The position numbers were made by a program, and so were the translations under genes. A stretch of 64,000 nucleotides of DNA, taken from assembly GCA_026120185.1 (NCBI GenBank), contig JANUWF010001220.1, positions 992,001-1,056,000 on the forward strand, written 5' to 3'. Every line of letters begins with the position of its first letter. Within the stretch, counting starts at the first letter, position 1. A model generated the notes under the pieces. It ran no database searches. It had not been told where the DNA came from and was given only the letters and a program-made list of their open reading frames with translations. This stretch comes from Voacanga thouarsii. Taxonomy: Eukaryota; Streptophyta; Magnoliopsida; Gentianales; Apocynaceae. Shown here in pieces: positions 55,362 through 64,000 of this stretch.

Positions 55362-58300
55362 CTATTCACTAGAATCATTCTCCGATACAGACTCATCATC
55401 ATCTACTGAGGTATCGCTATTCGTTTCCCATTCATCTTCATCTTCTTCCTCTTCATTTATAGGAGAATTTTCCCTTGCTGTTATAGCCTCATCTTGAATA
55501 TCCAACATTTCATTCATACCATTCTCATGCGTCAGAATACCAAGATCAACAAATAACGATATGCTGACTTCGTCAGTAGCATCTACTTCTTCCTGATAAG
55601 CTCTGTCAACCACAAGTGCATCTATTATATGTCGAGTTTTGGTTTTGCAAGCTGCCAACCAATCAGATCTTGGCCTCTTACTCCCTGGATATGATACATA
55701 ATACACTTGGCTAGCTTGTTGAGCTAGAACAAATGGATCATAGTTAGCATAGCTCCTTTTGTGGTTAATTTCTACAAGATTATACTGCGGATGTACCCTG
55801 GTACCACGATTCAATGTTTGATCAAACCAGTGACATTTAAAAAGAACAACGCTTTGCTGTGGATTACCAGGAAATTGCACTTCAATAATCTCATTTAACA
55901 CTCCATAGTAATCAGATCCTGATGCGTCATTTCCAATCCCTTTCACGCAAACACCACTATTAACTGTTTTCTTTCCCTCCGCATAATCATTAGTGTAAAA
56001 TCGGTAACCATTAATTATGTACCTACTATATGATTTCACTAGCCTTGACGGACCCCAAGCAAAGTTCCTCAAGCATTCATTTGTAACCATATTTTCTGAA
56101 TCTTGTACGTAAAAAACATTAGACAAGTTAATTTTTTAATTATGAAAGTTATAGCATTACGAAACTCCATTGAATCCCCAATGGAGTTCCAAATGCAAGT
56201 TATTAACTTATGTAACTTACATATCCACTAAACCATTCTGCAAATTCAAGGCTGATTCTTCTATTGATTTCTATCTTTGATATAGTCGGAGCCAGACTTC
56301 GTAAGTGTGCTGTGAATTCCCTGTAATGCATTAGAATTATATTGAATGAGTCAAAATCATTACGAGGTATCGTTTATCGTATAAAATGTATGAAGTAGTA
56401 GCCCGTACTCAATGTATGGTTACACTTCACCACAATTAAGCAACATATAAATTCTTGCTGCAACGAATTCTTCAGAAGTAAGGAATCGAGTTCGAATTCG
56501 TCCTATCACCCTTCCTTGAACATTGTAGATTGACAGCCCAAGTTCTTGCACCCTCTCTAATCGTTCTCCCTCTTCATTACGCGCCGGAATTATACGTTTT
56601 GTTTGTACATGTGGCTCAAAATAATAAGAGAAGAAAGTTGATGCTTCCTCAACTAGATAAGCATTTCAGATTGACCCTTCAACTCTAGCCTTATTTTTCA
56701 CCTTGATTTTCAAGTGATGCAAATACCTGTCATTTAAAAAAAATTTCAACTTCAGTCACACATGCTTATATCATACCTGCTATGAAAAGAATTAGATTGA
56801 ATGATTTGATTACCGTTCAAACGGGTACATCCACCTATATTGAACAGGGCCACAAACTCTTGCTTCGTAAGGCAAATGAATTAATAGGTGTTCCATTACA
56901 TCAAAGAATGCAGGTGGAAATATTTTCTCCAACTTACATAACAATAAAGGAATGTCGGACTCCAATTTGGCCATATGAGCTACATTCAACTTAGGAGAGC
57001 ATATATCACGATAAAAAAGACTCAACTCCGTCAAAACACCCCATACATTAGAAGGAAGAAATTCCTTCAATGCAATGGGAAGTAGTCTCTCCATGAATAC
57101 GTGACAGTCATGTGATTTCATACCGGATAACTTCAACTCATTTAAATCAGCACATCTTCCAATGTTTGAAGCGTATCCATCTAGGAGTTGCAATCCCTTC
57201 AACCATTCAAGCAAAAGTTTCTTTTGTTCTGATGTCAACGAGTAAACAGCTTTAGGTATAGCCACTTTTCCTCCTCCCACATTCAAGGCATGTAGCTCGG
57301 GCCTATGGCAATAAATTTCTAAGTCACGTCTAGCCTTTAAATTGTCTTTTGATTTACCATTTACCTCAAGAACTGTATTCATGACATTGTCAAATACATT
57401 CTTCTCATTGTGCATTACATCAATATTATGTCGGACCAAATTAGTACGCCAATACGGAAAATCCCAAAAAATACTCATTTTTGCACAATTATGAGATATT
57501 CCCCTGTCATTACTCCTTCCAATTTCTTTGCATGTTTCTGTGATTTTTTCATAGGTAGACAAACTATCCCAGATTTCTTCACCAGTAGGGTATTGCACAG
57601 GGCTGCGATGTCTCAGAACCTCTATCATTCCTAAAAGATCTCGTATCCCTTCTGTAAGGATGATCCGATGGTAAGAAACGACGGTGACAGTCAAACCATG
57701 ATTGTTTCCCACCATTTTGTAGATGAAAAGACTTTGTATTGCCCATACAATATGGACAAGCCAGTCTCCCAGTAGTGCTCCAGCCACTCAACATACCATA
57801 TGCAGGAAAATCATTAATAGTCCACAAAAGTGCCGCCCGTAGTTGGAAGTTTTGTTTCTTCGATATGTCATAAGTGGTGACACCTTCAAACCACAATTTG
57901 GTTAATTCATCTATCAAGGGTTGTAAATAAACATCTACCTGGTGCTTTGGATTCTTGGGGCCCGGGATAATGATTGTTAAAAACATGACTGGATCCTTCA
58001 TACACATCCACGGGGGGAGATTATACGGTGTGAGAATGACCGACCAGGATGAATATTGCTTACCCGACATCCCAAATAGTGAGAATCCATCTGTACATAA
58101 ACCAAGTTTGACATTCCGTACTTTTTTTGCAAATTCAGGATGCATTCGATCAAAGTGTTGCCATGCTTCAGTATCACGGGGGTGACTCATGGTGCCTTTC
58201 TCCGATCTGCTCTCTCCGTGCCATCTCATGTGTTCAGCTGTTGTTTTAGAAGTATACAATCTTTGTAGCCTCAGTGTTATCGGGAAGTAATACATCTTCT

Positions 58301-59081
58301 TGAATGAAATTTCCTTTCTACTTGTGTTCTTCCCAACCTTTTTCTGTGCATATCGAGGATGGCCATAAAATTTACACTCTCTACGATTCATGTCATCTTT
58401 CCAGTAAAGCATGCATCCATTATTGCATACATCTATTTTTTGTACCGGCAAACCCAACCCAGCCACTAATTTTTTCATCTGATAGAAATCATCAGGAATC
58501 GTATTACTGCTAGGCACAACCTCTTTCATCAATTGCACAACATCGTTAAAGGCTTTACGCGAGAGGTTATTTTCAGACTTAATGTTTAATAACCTTGAAG
58601 CCAGTGAAAGCTACGAATGTTGTGTGCATCCATCCCATATAGGAGTCTCTGCAGCCTTTAACATATCGTAAAACCTTTGTGCCTCCACATTAGGTGGTTC
58701 TTCAAAATGGTCTGCTGATGGAGCTTCAGGGGAAAAGTCAGGTCCTGCTACGTCTAAGACCATTTCGGGAGACAGATTTTCTTGATGTGAATCAAATTCT
58801 GGGATTGAGGTAGACACACTTGAGGGACACTCGAATGGCTCACTATGACATGTCCACCGGTAATACTTAGGCACAAATCCAGACTTCCACAGGTGGAGCT
58901 TAACTTGTGCTGGATCTAGATACTTTTTATTCTTACATTTTGCACACGGGCATCTAATTACGCTTGATATTGCATTTGATAAGGCAAATGTCAAAAAAGC
59001 TTTTACCCCTTCCTCAAATTCAATAGTGATTCATTTTACACCTGAAGCGTGCCTTCTATACATCCAACTACGATCCTCCAT
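55362..59081 (-). pseudogene. CACTA-2 transposase (TNPD / Tnp2), full-length but broken
   Basis: TNPD catalyses excision and insertion. The ATG at 59081 (reverse) opens MEDRSWMYRRHASGVK and the transposase-associated domain with CPCAKCKNKKYLDPAQVKLH. Tnp2 follows (DVCNNGCMLYWKDDMNRREC, PYWRTNLVRHNIDVMHNEKN), then DUF4218 (GKSKDNLKARRDLEIYCHRP, LPYEARVCGPVQYRWMYPFE; ends about 56810), two short exons (about 56730-56450 and 56330-56230) and DUF4216 (NGYRFYTNDYAEGKKTVNSG) with an acidic C-terminus. Defects are TGA at 59031-59033, TAG at about 58608-58610, a frameshift near 57620, a TGA in GSI-NAYLVEE and a TAA in LNCGEV-PYI. The domain order is that of plant CACTA transposases. Confidence 0.9.
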
Positions 59082-60760
59082 GACGTCTAAATGAGAGAAA
59101 AGAACAATCCACTCAATAATTAAAATCACCCCTTAAACAAAAAGAAGAGAAGTGTAATTATATTTTCCTTTCTATTATCTAACAAAAAGAGGTCCAAAAC
59201 ATAAAATTTACAATTGCTATCTTTGGATACAGTTACATCTTCAATATCTACGTTTTAACCAAATTCTACATTTAATTGAGGTGAAAAGTACAATTATTTG
59301 AAGAGTGAAAATAAATGTGGAAATAAATGAGAAAATTTAATATTTGATTAAGATAAATAATATTAAAGCTAATTATATTCTTATTTTACACATTCCAATG
59401 GTTAAAATAATAACGTTTTATTTATTTTCATTCCAATGTTTATATCTGTTTAAACTCTCTCTATAACGTATATTATTCCTGCTATTATTAACATTCATAT
59501 TATATATGATATTATTATTATTACTCATTTCATTAGTCCTATTCTTATTGTTATTAGCAATATTATTTTTAATAATAATGCTATTATGGGATATATACTC
59601 ATGTTCAATTGAATAATACACTCCAAGATAAGGGTAGTTATTCTACTCCACAGTAAATAGCGGCAGATTTTGAAAAAAAATTTGACAGAGTCTCCCCTGT
59701 AATTGGACATTTTCTAGGCACAGGGCCACCTCAAAATTATACAATCAAAATGCAATTACAAACAACAAAGACAGATCATTCATTTATAGAAAAAAAAAAT
59801 AAAAGGATAACTAGGGGTAATCACCCATTACCTAGGAGGAGTAATCACTCATTACTCACGGGGAATCTAACATTTGAATTCAACACAAAGGCAATTTATA
59901 TGAACAACACGCACCTCTTACATCTTCATAATCTAAGGAAACGAATTTCTCACATAAAAGAGCCTTCAAAGCATTTCACTATAGTTAAATCTTCATTCAC
60001 ACGCTTAATACACTTGTTACTGTTAGTATACATTAAATTATCGTTTATAGAAATGTATTGTTTAAAACTAAATTGTCTTTACCTAAACTAAAATTTAGAA
60101 AATATATCTACTAAATATAGTATTGATACATTTGTGTCTCATATTTGTTCATATAATTTAAGAGAAAATGAGAAGAACAAATATATTTTTTTTTCAATTT
60201 TATGCATTTATTCTATGATTTTCTTAAAACTAACTATTTTGAGAGACACTAACATATTATTATAATCAAGTAATAAGATTACTAAACTAATCAGATATCA
60301 ACCTTCCTATTATGGCATCATAACCAATCAAATTAATTTATAAGGGTTTATATAGCTAAAACATAGTTTCCATATAATTTGATCAAAGTAGTAATTTTTT
60401 TATAACAGGGTAAAAGAGAGTGCACTTTGTACAAAGTATATCACATATAAGTACAGATCAAAACACCATGAATGTTTAAAAAGGACAACAATTCCAATTA
60501 ACAATTCAGCAATTCCAGTTCACAATTCCAAATTTAAATCAATAATCCAACATCAAACCACCATCATATCACTCCCAATCTCCTCAAATTCAACCCCAAC
60601 ATCAATACAACTTTTATACATCAATTCCAACTCTGCTCATTCACAAATAATCACCCAAATTTCAAAGTTTCAGGGGAAATGCAAATCTGCCCAACATGGA
60701 CTTAGTTTATAAGATAATGAAGTAGCTCAAGAGATGAATTATAACTACTTACCCAAATGA
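59082..60760. other. AT-rich interior of CACTA-2 upstream of the transposase
   Basis: Apart from direct repeat B, this interval holds (AAT)-rich low-complexity sequence near 59400-59600 and nothing I can identify as coding. The promoter of the transposase should lie near 59090-59300, but no convincing TATA box stands out. Confidence 0.5.
59681..59872. repeat. CACTA-2 internal direct repeat, copy B
   Basis: TTTGACAGAGTCTCCCCTGT to TTACTCACGGGG. Partner of copy A at 54748. Confidence 0.85.
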
Positions 60761-60769
60761 ATCAGCTTC

Positions 60770-61232
60770 AGCAATAGCACAGGAATAGCAGTGGAGGCGC
60801 AGGCTGAGGGGGGCGGGTTGAAGGGGGCAGGCTGAGCAGGGGGGGCTGAGGGAGACTCTGCAGGAGGGGGGCGCAGGGAGGGGGGCGGGCTAAGGGGGGA
60901 TCTGCAGGAAAGGGGGCGCGGGGAGGGGGGGAGCTGTGGGGGAGGGTCGGCGCGGGGAGGGGGGACCTATGAGGGAGGAGGGTCGGCCCGGGTGGGGGGG
61001 CACGGGGAGGGGGGCTGCGGGGGAGGAGCGCCGGGAATGGGGGCTTAGGGGGGAGTGCGGGATTGGGGGGGAGTTGAGGGAGGGGGCGCGGGGATGGGGG
61101 AGCTGCGGGGGAGGTCGCCGACGGGGAAATGGGGGAGGGATGGGGAGCAGCCTCGCCGAGCTTGGGAAGAGGAGGGGGTGGCGGGTCGTGTGGAAGGGAA
61201 GAAGGAGAGGGCAAAAAAAAAGGAGGGAGTGA
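60770..61232. repeat. G-rich tract inside CACTA-2
   Basis: About 460 bases in which the plus strand is packed with GGGG to GGGGGG runs every 5-15 bases. It is sharply different from the AT-rich sequence on both sides. The minus strand reads as a 148-codon Pro-rich frame (PPPPPLPKLGE, PPPRAPPPGP). I take this as a by-product of composition rather than a gene. The tract could fold into G-quadruplexes. Confidence 0.7.
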
Positions 61233-61335
61233 AAAATTTTGGAAAATTTTAGTTTTTTTTTTTTAAATTTCTAGCTATTTCGTCGCAATTTGTGATGAAA
61301 AAATAAAACCCTCGCTAATTTCTCATAAATTAATA

Positions 61336-61890
61336 CGAATAACATTATAAATCGATCTATACATTATAATTTTTATTATTTTTTAGTGATTTTAATAATA
61401 TTATTATTATGTAAATTATTTTTCTTTATATATTTTAATTTATACACCACTTAATCAAATAAATAGATCAAAAAATTAGATATATGTATATATATAACTA
61501 TATAGTATAATATATATTAATATGTAGGAGATGAATAACATTACAAATCGATCTCTACATTATAATTTTCACTATTTTTTTTAGTGATCTCAACAATAAT
61601 AACAATATTTAAATTATTTTTCTTTATATATTTTACTTTATACACCACTTAACCAAATAGATATATTAAAAAATTGGACATATGTATATACATAGCTATA
61701 TAGTATAATATATATTAACATGTAGGAGACGAAGAACATTACAAATTGATCTCTATATTATAAATTTTACCATTTTTTTAGTGATATCAACAATAATAAC
61801 AGTATTTGAATTATTTTTCTTTATATATTTCACTTTATACACTACTTAATCAAAGTGATAGATTAAAAAATTAGACATATATACCTACAT
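61336..61890. repeat. 198-bp tandem repeat, about 2.8 copies
   Basis: GAATAACATT / GAAGAACATT starts units at 61336, 61533 and 61731. Each contains GATCTCTA-ATTATAA, TATACACCACTTAA and TATGTAGGAGA. It lies between the G-rich tract and the right subterminal array. Confidence 0.85.
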
Positions 61891-62159
61891 GTTATAATAT
61901 ATATGTTAAACTAAACAGATACTTATATACATTATATACATATACTTATATATTAGAATAAGTATATAACATAACATAATTAACTATATACATTTACTTA
62001 TGCAATACATTAGGTGTATAACATGACATAATTATATATACAAAATTATAATAAAATGCACTAATTGAGACATGTTATTAAAAATATTTCAATAAATTTG
62101 TCAAAATACACCACCACATAAACACATAAAGAAAAATTTAAAAATAAAAAAAAATTAAA

Positions 62160-63038
62160 ACCCTATTTTGTTGTAAAACCCTCGCAAATTAGGGTTTTGA
62201 GATTTTCTATAAATTTTTTCATTTATTTATTTTTTAATTAAAAATATTGGCCGTCCCAAAATCCGTCGTAAAACCCTCGCAAATTGCGAGGGCTTTGCGA
62301 TGGATATTCATTCTTTTAAATTATTTTTTTAAAAAAATAATCTACCATCGCAAAATCCTCGCAATTTGCGAGGGTTTATAATCCGTCTCAAAACCCTCGC
62401 AAATTGCGACGACTTTGCGATGCACATTCAAAAATTTTTAAATTTTTTTTTTTTAATCATCGGCCGTTTGCGAGGGTTTTGCGATGGACTTTCAAAAATT
62501 TTAAAAATATTTTTTAAAAAAATAATTAGTCGTCGCAAAACCCTCGCAATTTAAGAGGGTTTATGGGCCATCGCAAAACCCTCTCAAATTGCGAGGACTT
62601 TGCGATGGACGTTCAAAAATTTTAAAAATATTTTTTTAAAAAATAATTTGTCGTCGCAAAACCCTCGCAAATTGCGAGGGTTTTGCGATGGACGTTCTAA
62701 AAATTTTTTAAAAAATATTTTTTAAAAAAATAATTAGCCGTCGCAAAACCATCACAAATTACGAGGGTTTATTGGCCGTCGCAAATTGCGAGGGTTTTGC
62801 GATGGACGTTCAAAAAATTTTTAAAAAATATTTTTTAAAAATAAATGGCCGTCGCAAAACCCTCGCAAATAGCGACGATTTTGCTACGAATTGCGACGGG
62901 TATTTTGGTCGTCGCAAATTGCGACAGTGTTGGTCAACCCGCGACTTATTTGAAAATCGTCGCAAATTAGTCGCTATTAGCGACGGTATTGAAGCCGTCG
63001 CAAAAAATTCTTCACAAATCGCGATTTTTCCTGTAGTG
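62160..63038. repeat. CACTA-2 right subterminal array and terminus
   Basis: More than ten units of GTCGCAAAACCCTCGCAAAT with GCGAGGGTTTTGCGATGGAC, separated by A/T runs, lead to the terminus that ends CCTGTAGTG at 63038. Confidence 0.92.
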
Positions 63039-63041
63039 GTC

Positions 63042-63790
63042 GTATCTATAAACACCTCCTTTGAAATCGCCATTGTATCTCTCCAGACAAGGAAGAGTCT
63101 AGCCCACCATAATTGAATAGCTAAAAACAAGGAGTGACAAAATTCATAGTTTAACATGTTTTAGGGATTTAGTGTGAGGAAGTTGATAAAGCCCACAAAG
63201 CTAAATGTCTTTTGTCAAAGAATAAGTGAACTAGTCGAAGTCGAGGTAAATGTGATGTCTTTTTCTCAGAGAATGCTATTCGTTATTGTTTTTTCATGTT
63301 TGGCTAGCATGTGCCACAATATTTGTACTGTTACCTATTCCTTAAACCATATTTGTTATTTGTTTACAAAAATTCCTGTCTTTTTCTTCACGGATTACCC
63401 AAAGTGCTTTGGCAACATATACATTATTGTATATGCTTGGTCTTTATCTGAGTTATCTGAGTTGAAAAGTTTATGGCCTCCATTGACTAGCAACTTCATG
63501 TGTAATAATTTATTATTATTTTGTGACTGGATATCGCTTTAATATTAATTAATAATTAATTTGTTTAAATAAAATTAATATTTTGTAACTGTTTCTTTAG
63601 GTCCTGATCAATTTGATCTAAATTTCCAAGGGGACCAAAATGATTATATTGAGGAATCAAAAATCTAGTAACTTAACTATCACATCAGGAATGTTAGACT
63701 AAAAAATGTTTGAGTACTATTTTGAGTAAGCTTTGGAAATACCCTATTGTAAATTTTCCCTTGATTTGCAACCTAATTATATTGCTTAAT
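63042..63790. other. Flanking DNA right of CACTA-2
   Basis: No recognised gene. The 122-codon frame at 63174-63542 has hydrophobic, low-information composition and no domain. The stretch 63601-63669 (GPDQFDLNFQGDQNDYIEES after a TTTCTTTAG acceptor) could be an exon of the gene noted below, but it soon ends in a stop. Confidence 0.4.
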
Positions 63791-63799
63791 GAACAATTA

Positions 63800-63976
63800 A
63801 CCCTTATCAGATTGATTTGGAGAGGCCTGCCTAATAAGAAGAAAGACTCCTCTGTGCACGTAGACTCGTTGTTGTTTAGCATTTATACAACACTTGACAA
63901 GGAGAAAGTCTTACAACAGATTGGGAAAAGAGACATTTTCTCAAAGCAATACATGTTTGTCCCAATCGTGATATGG
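63800..63976 (+). CDS. Possible exon of a Ulp1-like (C48) cysteine protease gene
   Basis: Ulp1-family proteases process SUMO-like modifiers. The frame reads LPNKKKDSSVHVDSLLFSIY, TLDKEKVLQQIGKRDIFSKQ and YMFVPIVIW, then reaches a GT that could be a donor (GTTTGTTTTT) near 63976. The VHVDSL and YMFVPIVIW segments resemble the stretch of plant Ulp1-like proteins just before the catalytic HWSL motif, which would lie in the next exon, outside the window. The upstream border is unclear. It could equally be a relic. The identification is from memory of the family pattern. Confidence 0.4.
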
Positions 63977-64000
63977 TTTGTTTTTTATTTCAATGAAAAC

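Larger units (their letters stand above)
53393..63038 (-). mobile_element. CACTA-2, 9,646-bp CACTA (En/Spm) transposon
   Basis: The left end is CACTACAGGAAAAATCGTGA; the right end read inward is CACTACAGGAAAAATCGCGA. The 3-bp duplication GTC flanks both sides (53390-53392 and 63039-63041). Subterminal arrays of GCGAGGGTTTTGCGA-type repeats fill about 0.4 kb on the left and 0.8 kb on the right. Internal genes on the minus strand are a broken TNPD/Tnp2 transposase and a truncated TNPA-like gene. The element is structurally whole but coding-defective. Confidence 0.95.

Noticed and set aside
60768..61214. 148-codon Pro-rich protein on the minus strand
   Set aside because: A G-run tract lacks stops by composition; no signal peptide, no repeat register, no homology recognised.
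62200..63010. Regularly spaced palindromic repeats resembling a CRISPR array
   Set aside because: The repeats are in both orientations, spacing is irregular, spacers are A/T runs, and the context is a plant CACTA subterminal region.
63174..63542. 122-codon frame as a membrane protein gene
   Set aside because: Hydrophobic by T-rich composition, no recognised domain, no codon structure or neighbours that support it.
1..64000. tRNA, rRNA or microRNA genes
   Set aside because: No cloverleaf with A and B boxes, no conserved rRNA stretch, and no convincing miRNA hairpin was recognised by eye. The TGGTATCAGAGC hits are retrotransposon primer-binding sites.

Overview
This window is a repeat-dominated stretch of a flowering-plant nuclear genome. 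The evidence is AT-rich intergenic DNA, plant-type transposons (CACTA/En-Spm, hAT, Helitron, Ty1/copia, Ty3/gypsy chromovirus, L1-type LINE with DUF4283 ORF1 and a terminal RNase H), and relics of plant gene families (RKD-type RWP-RK factor, prolyl 4-hydroxylase, prolyl oligopeptidase). I find no intact, confidently functional host gene. Almost every recognisable coding region carries stops or frameshifts.

Layout, left to right. 1-789: relic of an RWP-RK (RKD-type) gene. 860-1939: truncated copia element (minus) with a 351-bp LTR. 2011-2560: first copy of a local dispersed unit, called R here. About 2660-6711: CACTA-1, with CCGTGGCAAAT subterminal arrays and a small gene-like region built from duplicated exons. 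6712-7310: RNase H end of a LINE. 8580-11574: second R copy, with a 31-codon ORF preceded by a TATA box. 11575-37340: a 25.8-kb Ty3/gypsy chromovirus complex that interrupts this R copy. It consists of two minus-strand elements sharing an LTR, then rearranged sequence whose centre is on the opposite strand. Four solo LTRs of one unrelated long-LTR family and one hAT element are nested in it.

37341-40421 resumes R DNA and holds a small hAT-like MITE. 40422-44320 is a Helitron candidate carrying exons 1-4 of a prolyl 4-hydroxylase gene. Its empty site is visible in the R copy near 11.2 kb. 44833-50905 is a near full-length L1-type LINE with a target-site duplication and poly(A). 50908-52960 is another R copy, containing a prolyl oligopeptidase first-exon relic. 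53393-63038 is a 9,646-bp CACTA element (CACTA-2) with matching termini and a GTC target duplication. Its transposase gene is full-length but broken, and its TNPA-like gene is truncated. 63042-64000 is flanking DNA, possibly ending in an exon of a Ulp1-like cysteine protease gene.

The genes do not form a pathway. What the sequence records is layering: local duplication of R, insertion of the gypsy complex, then hAT, solo-LTR, Helitron, LINE and CACTA insertions. All assignments come from reading translations and repeats by eye; no search was run.
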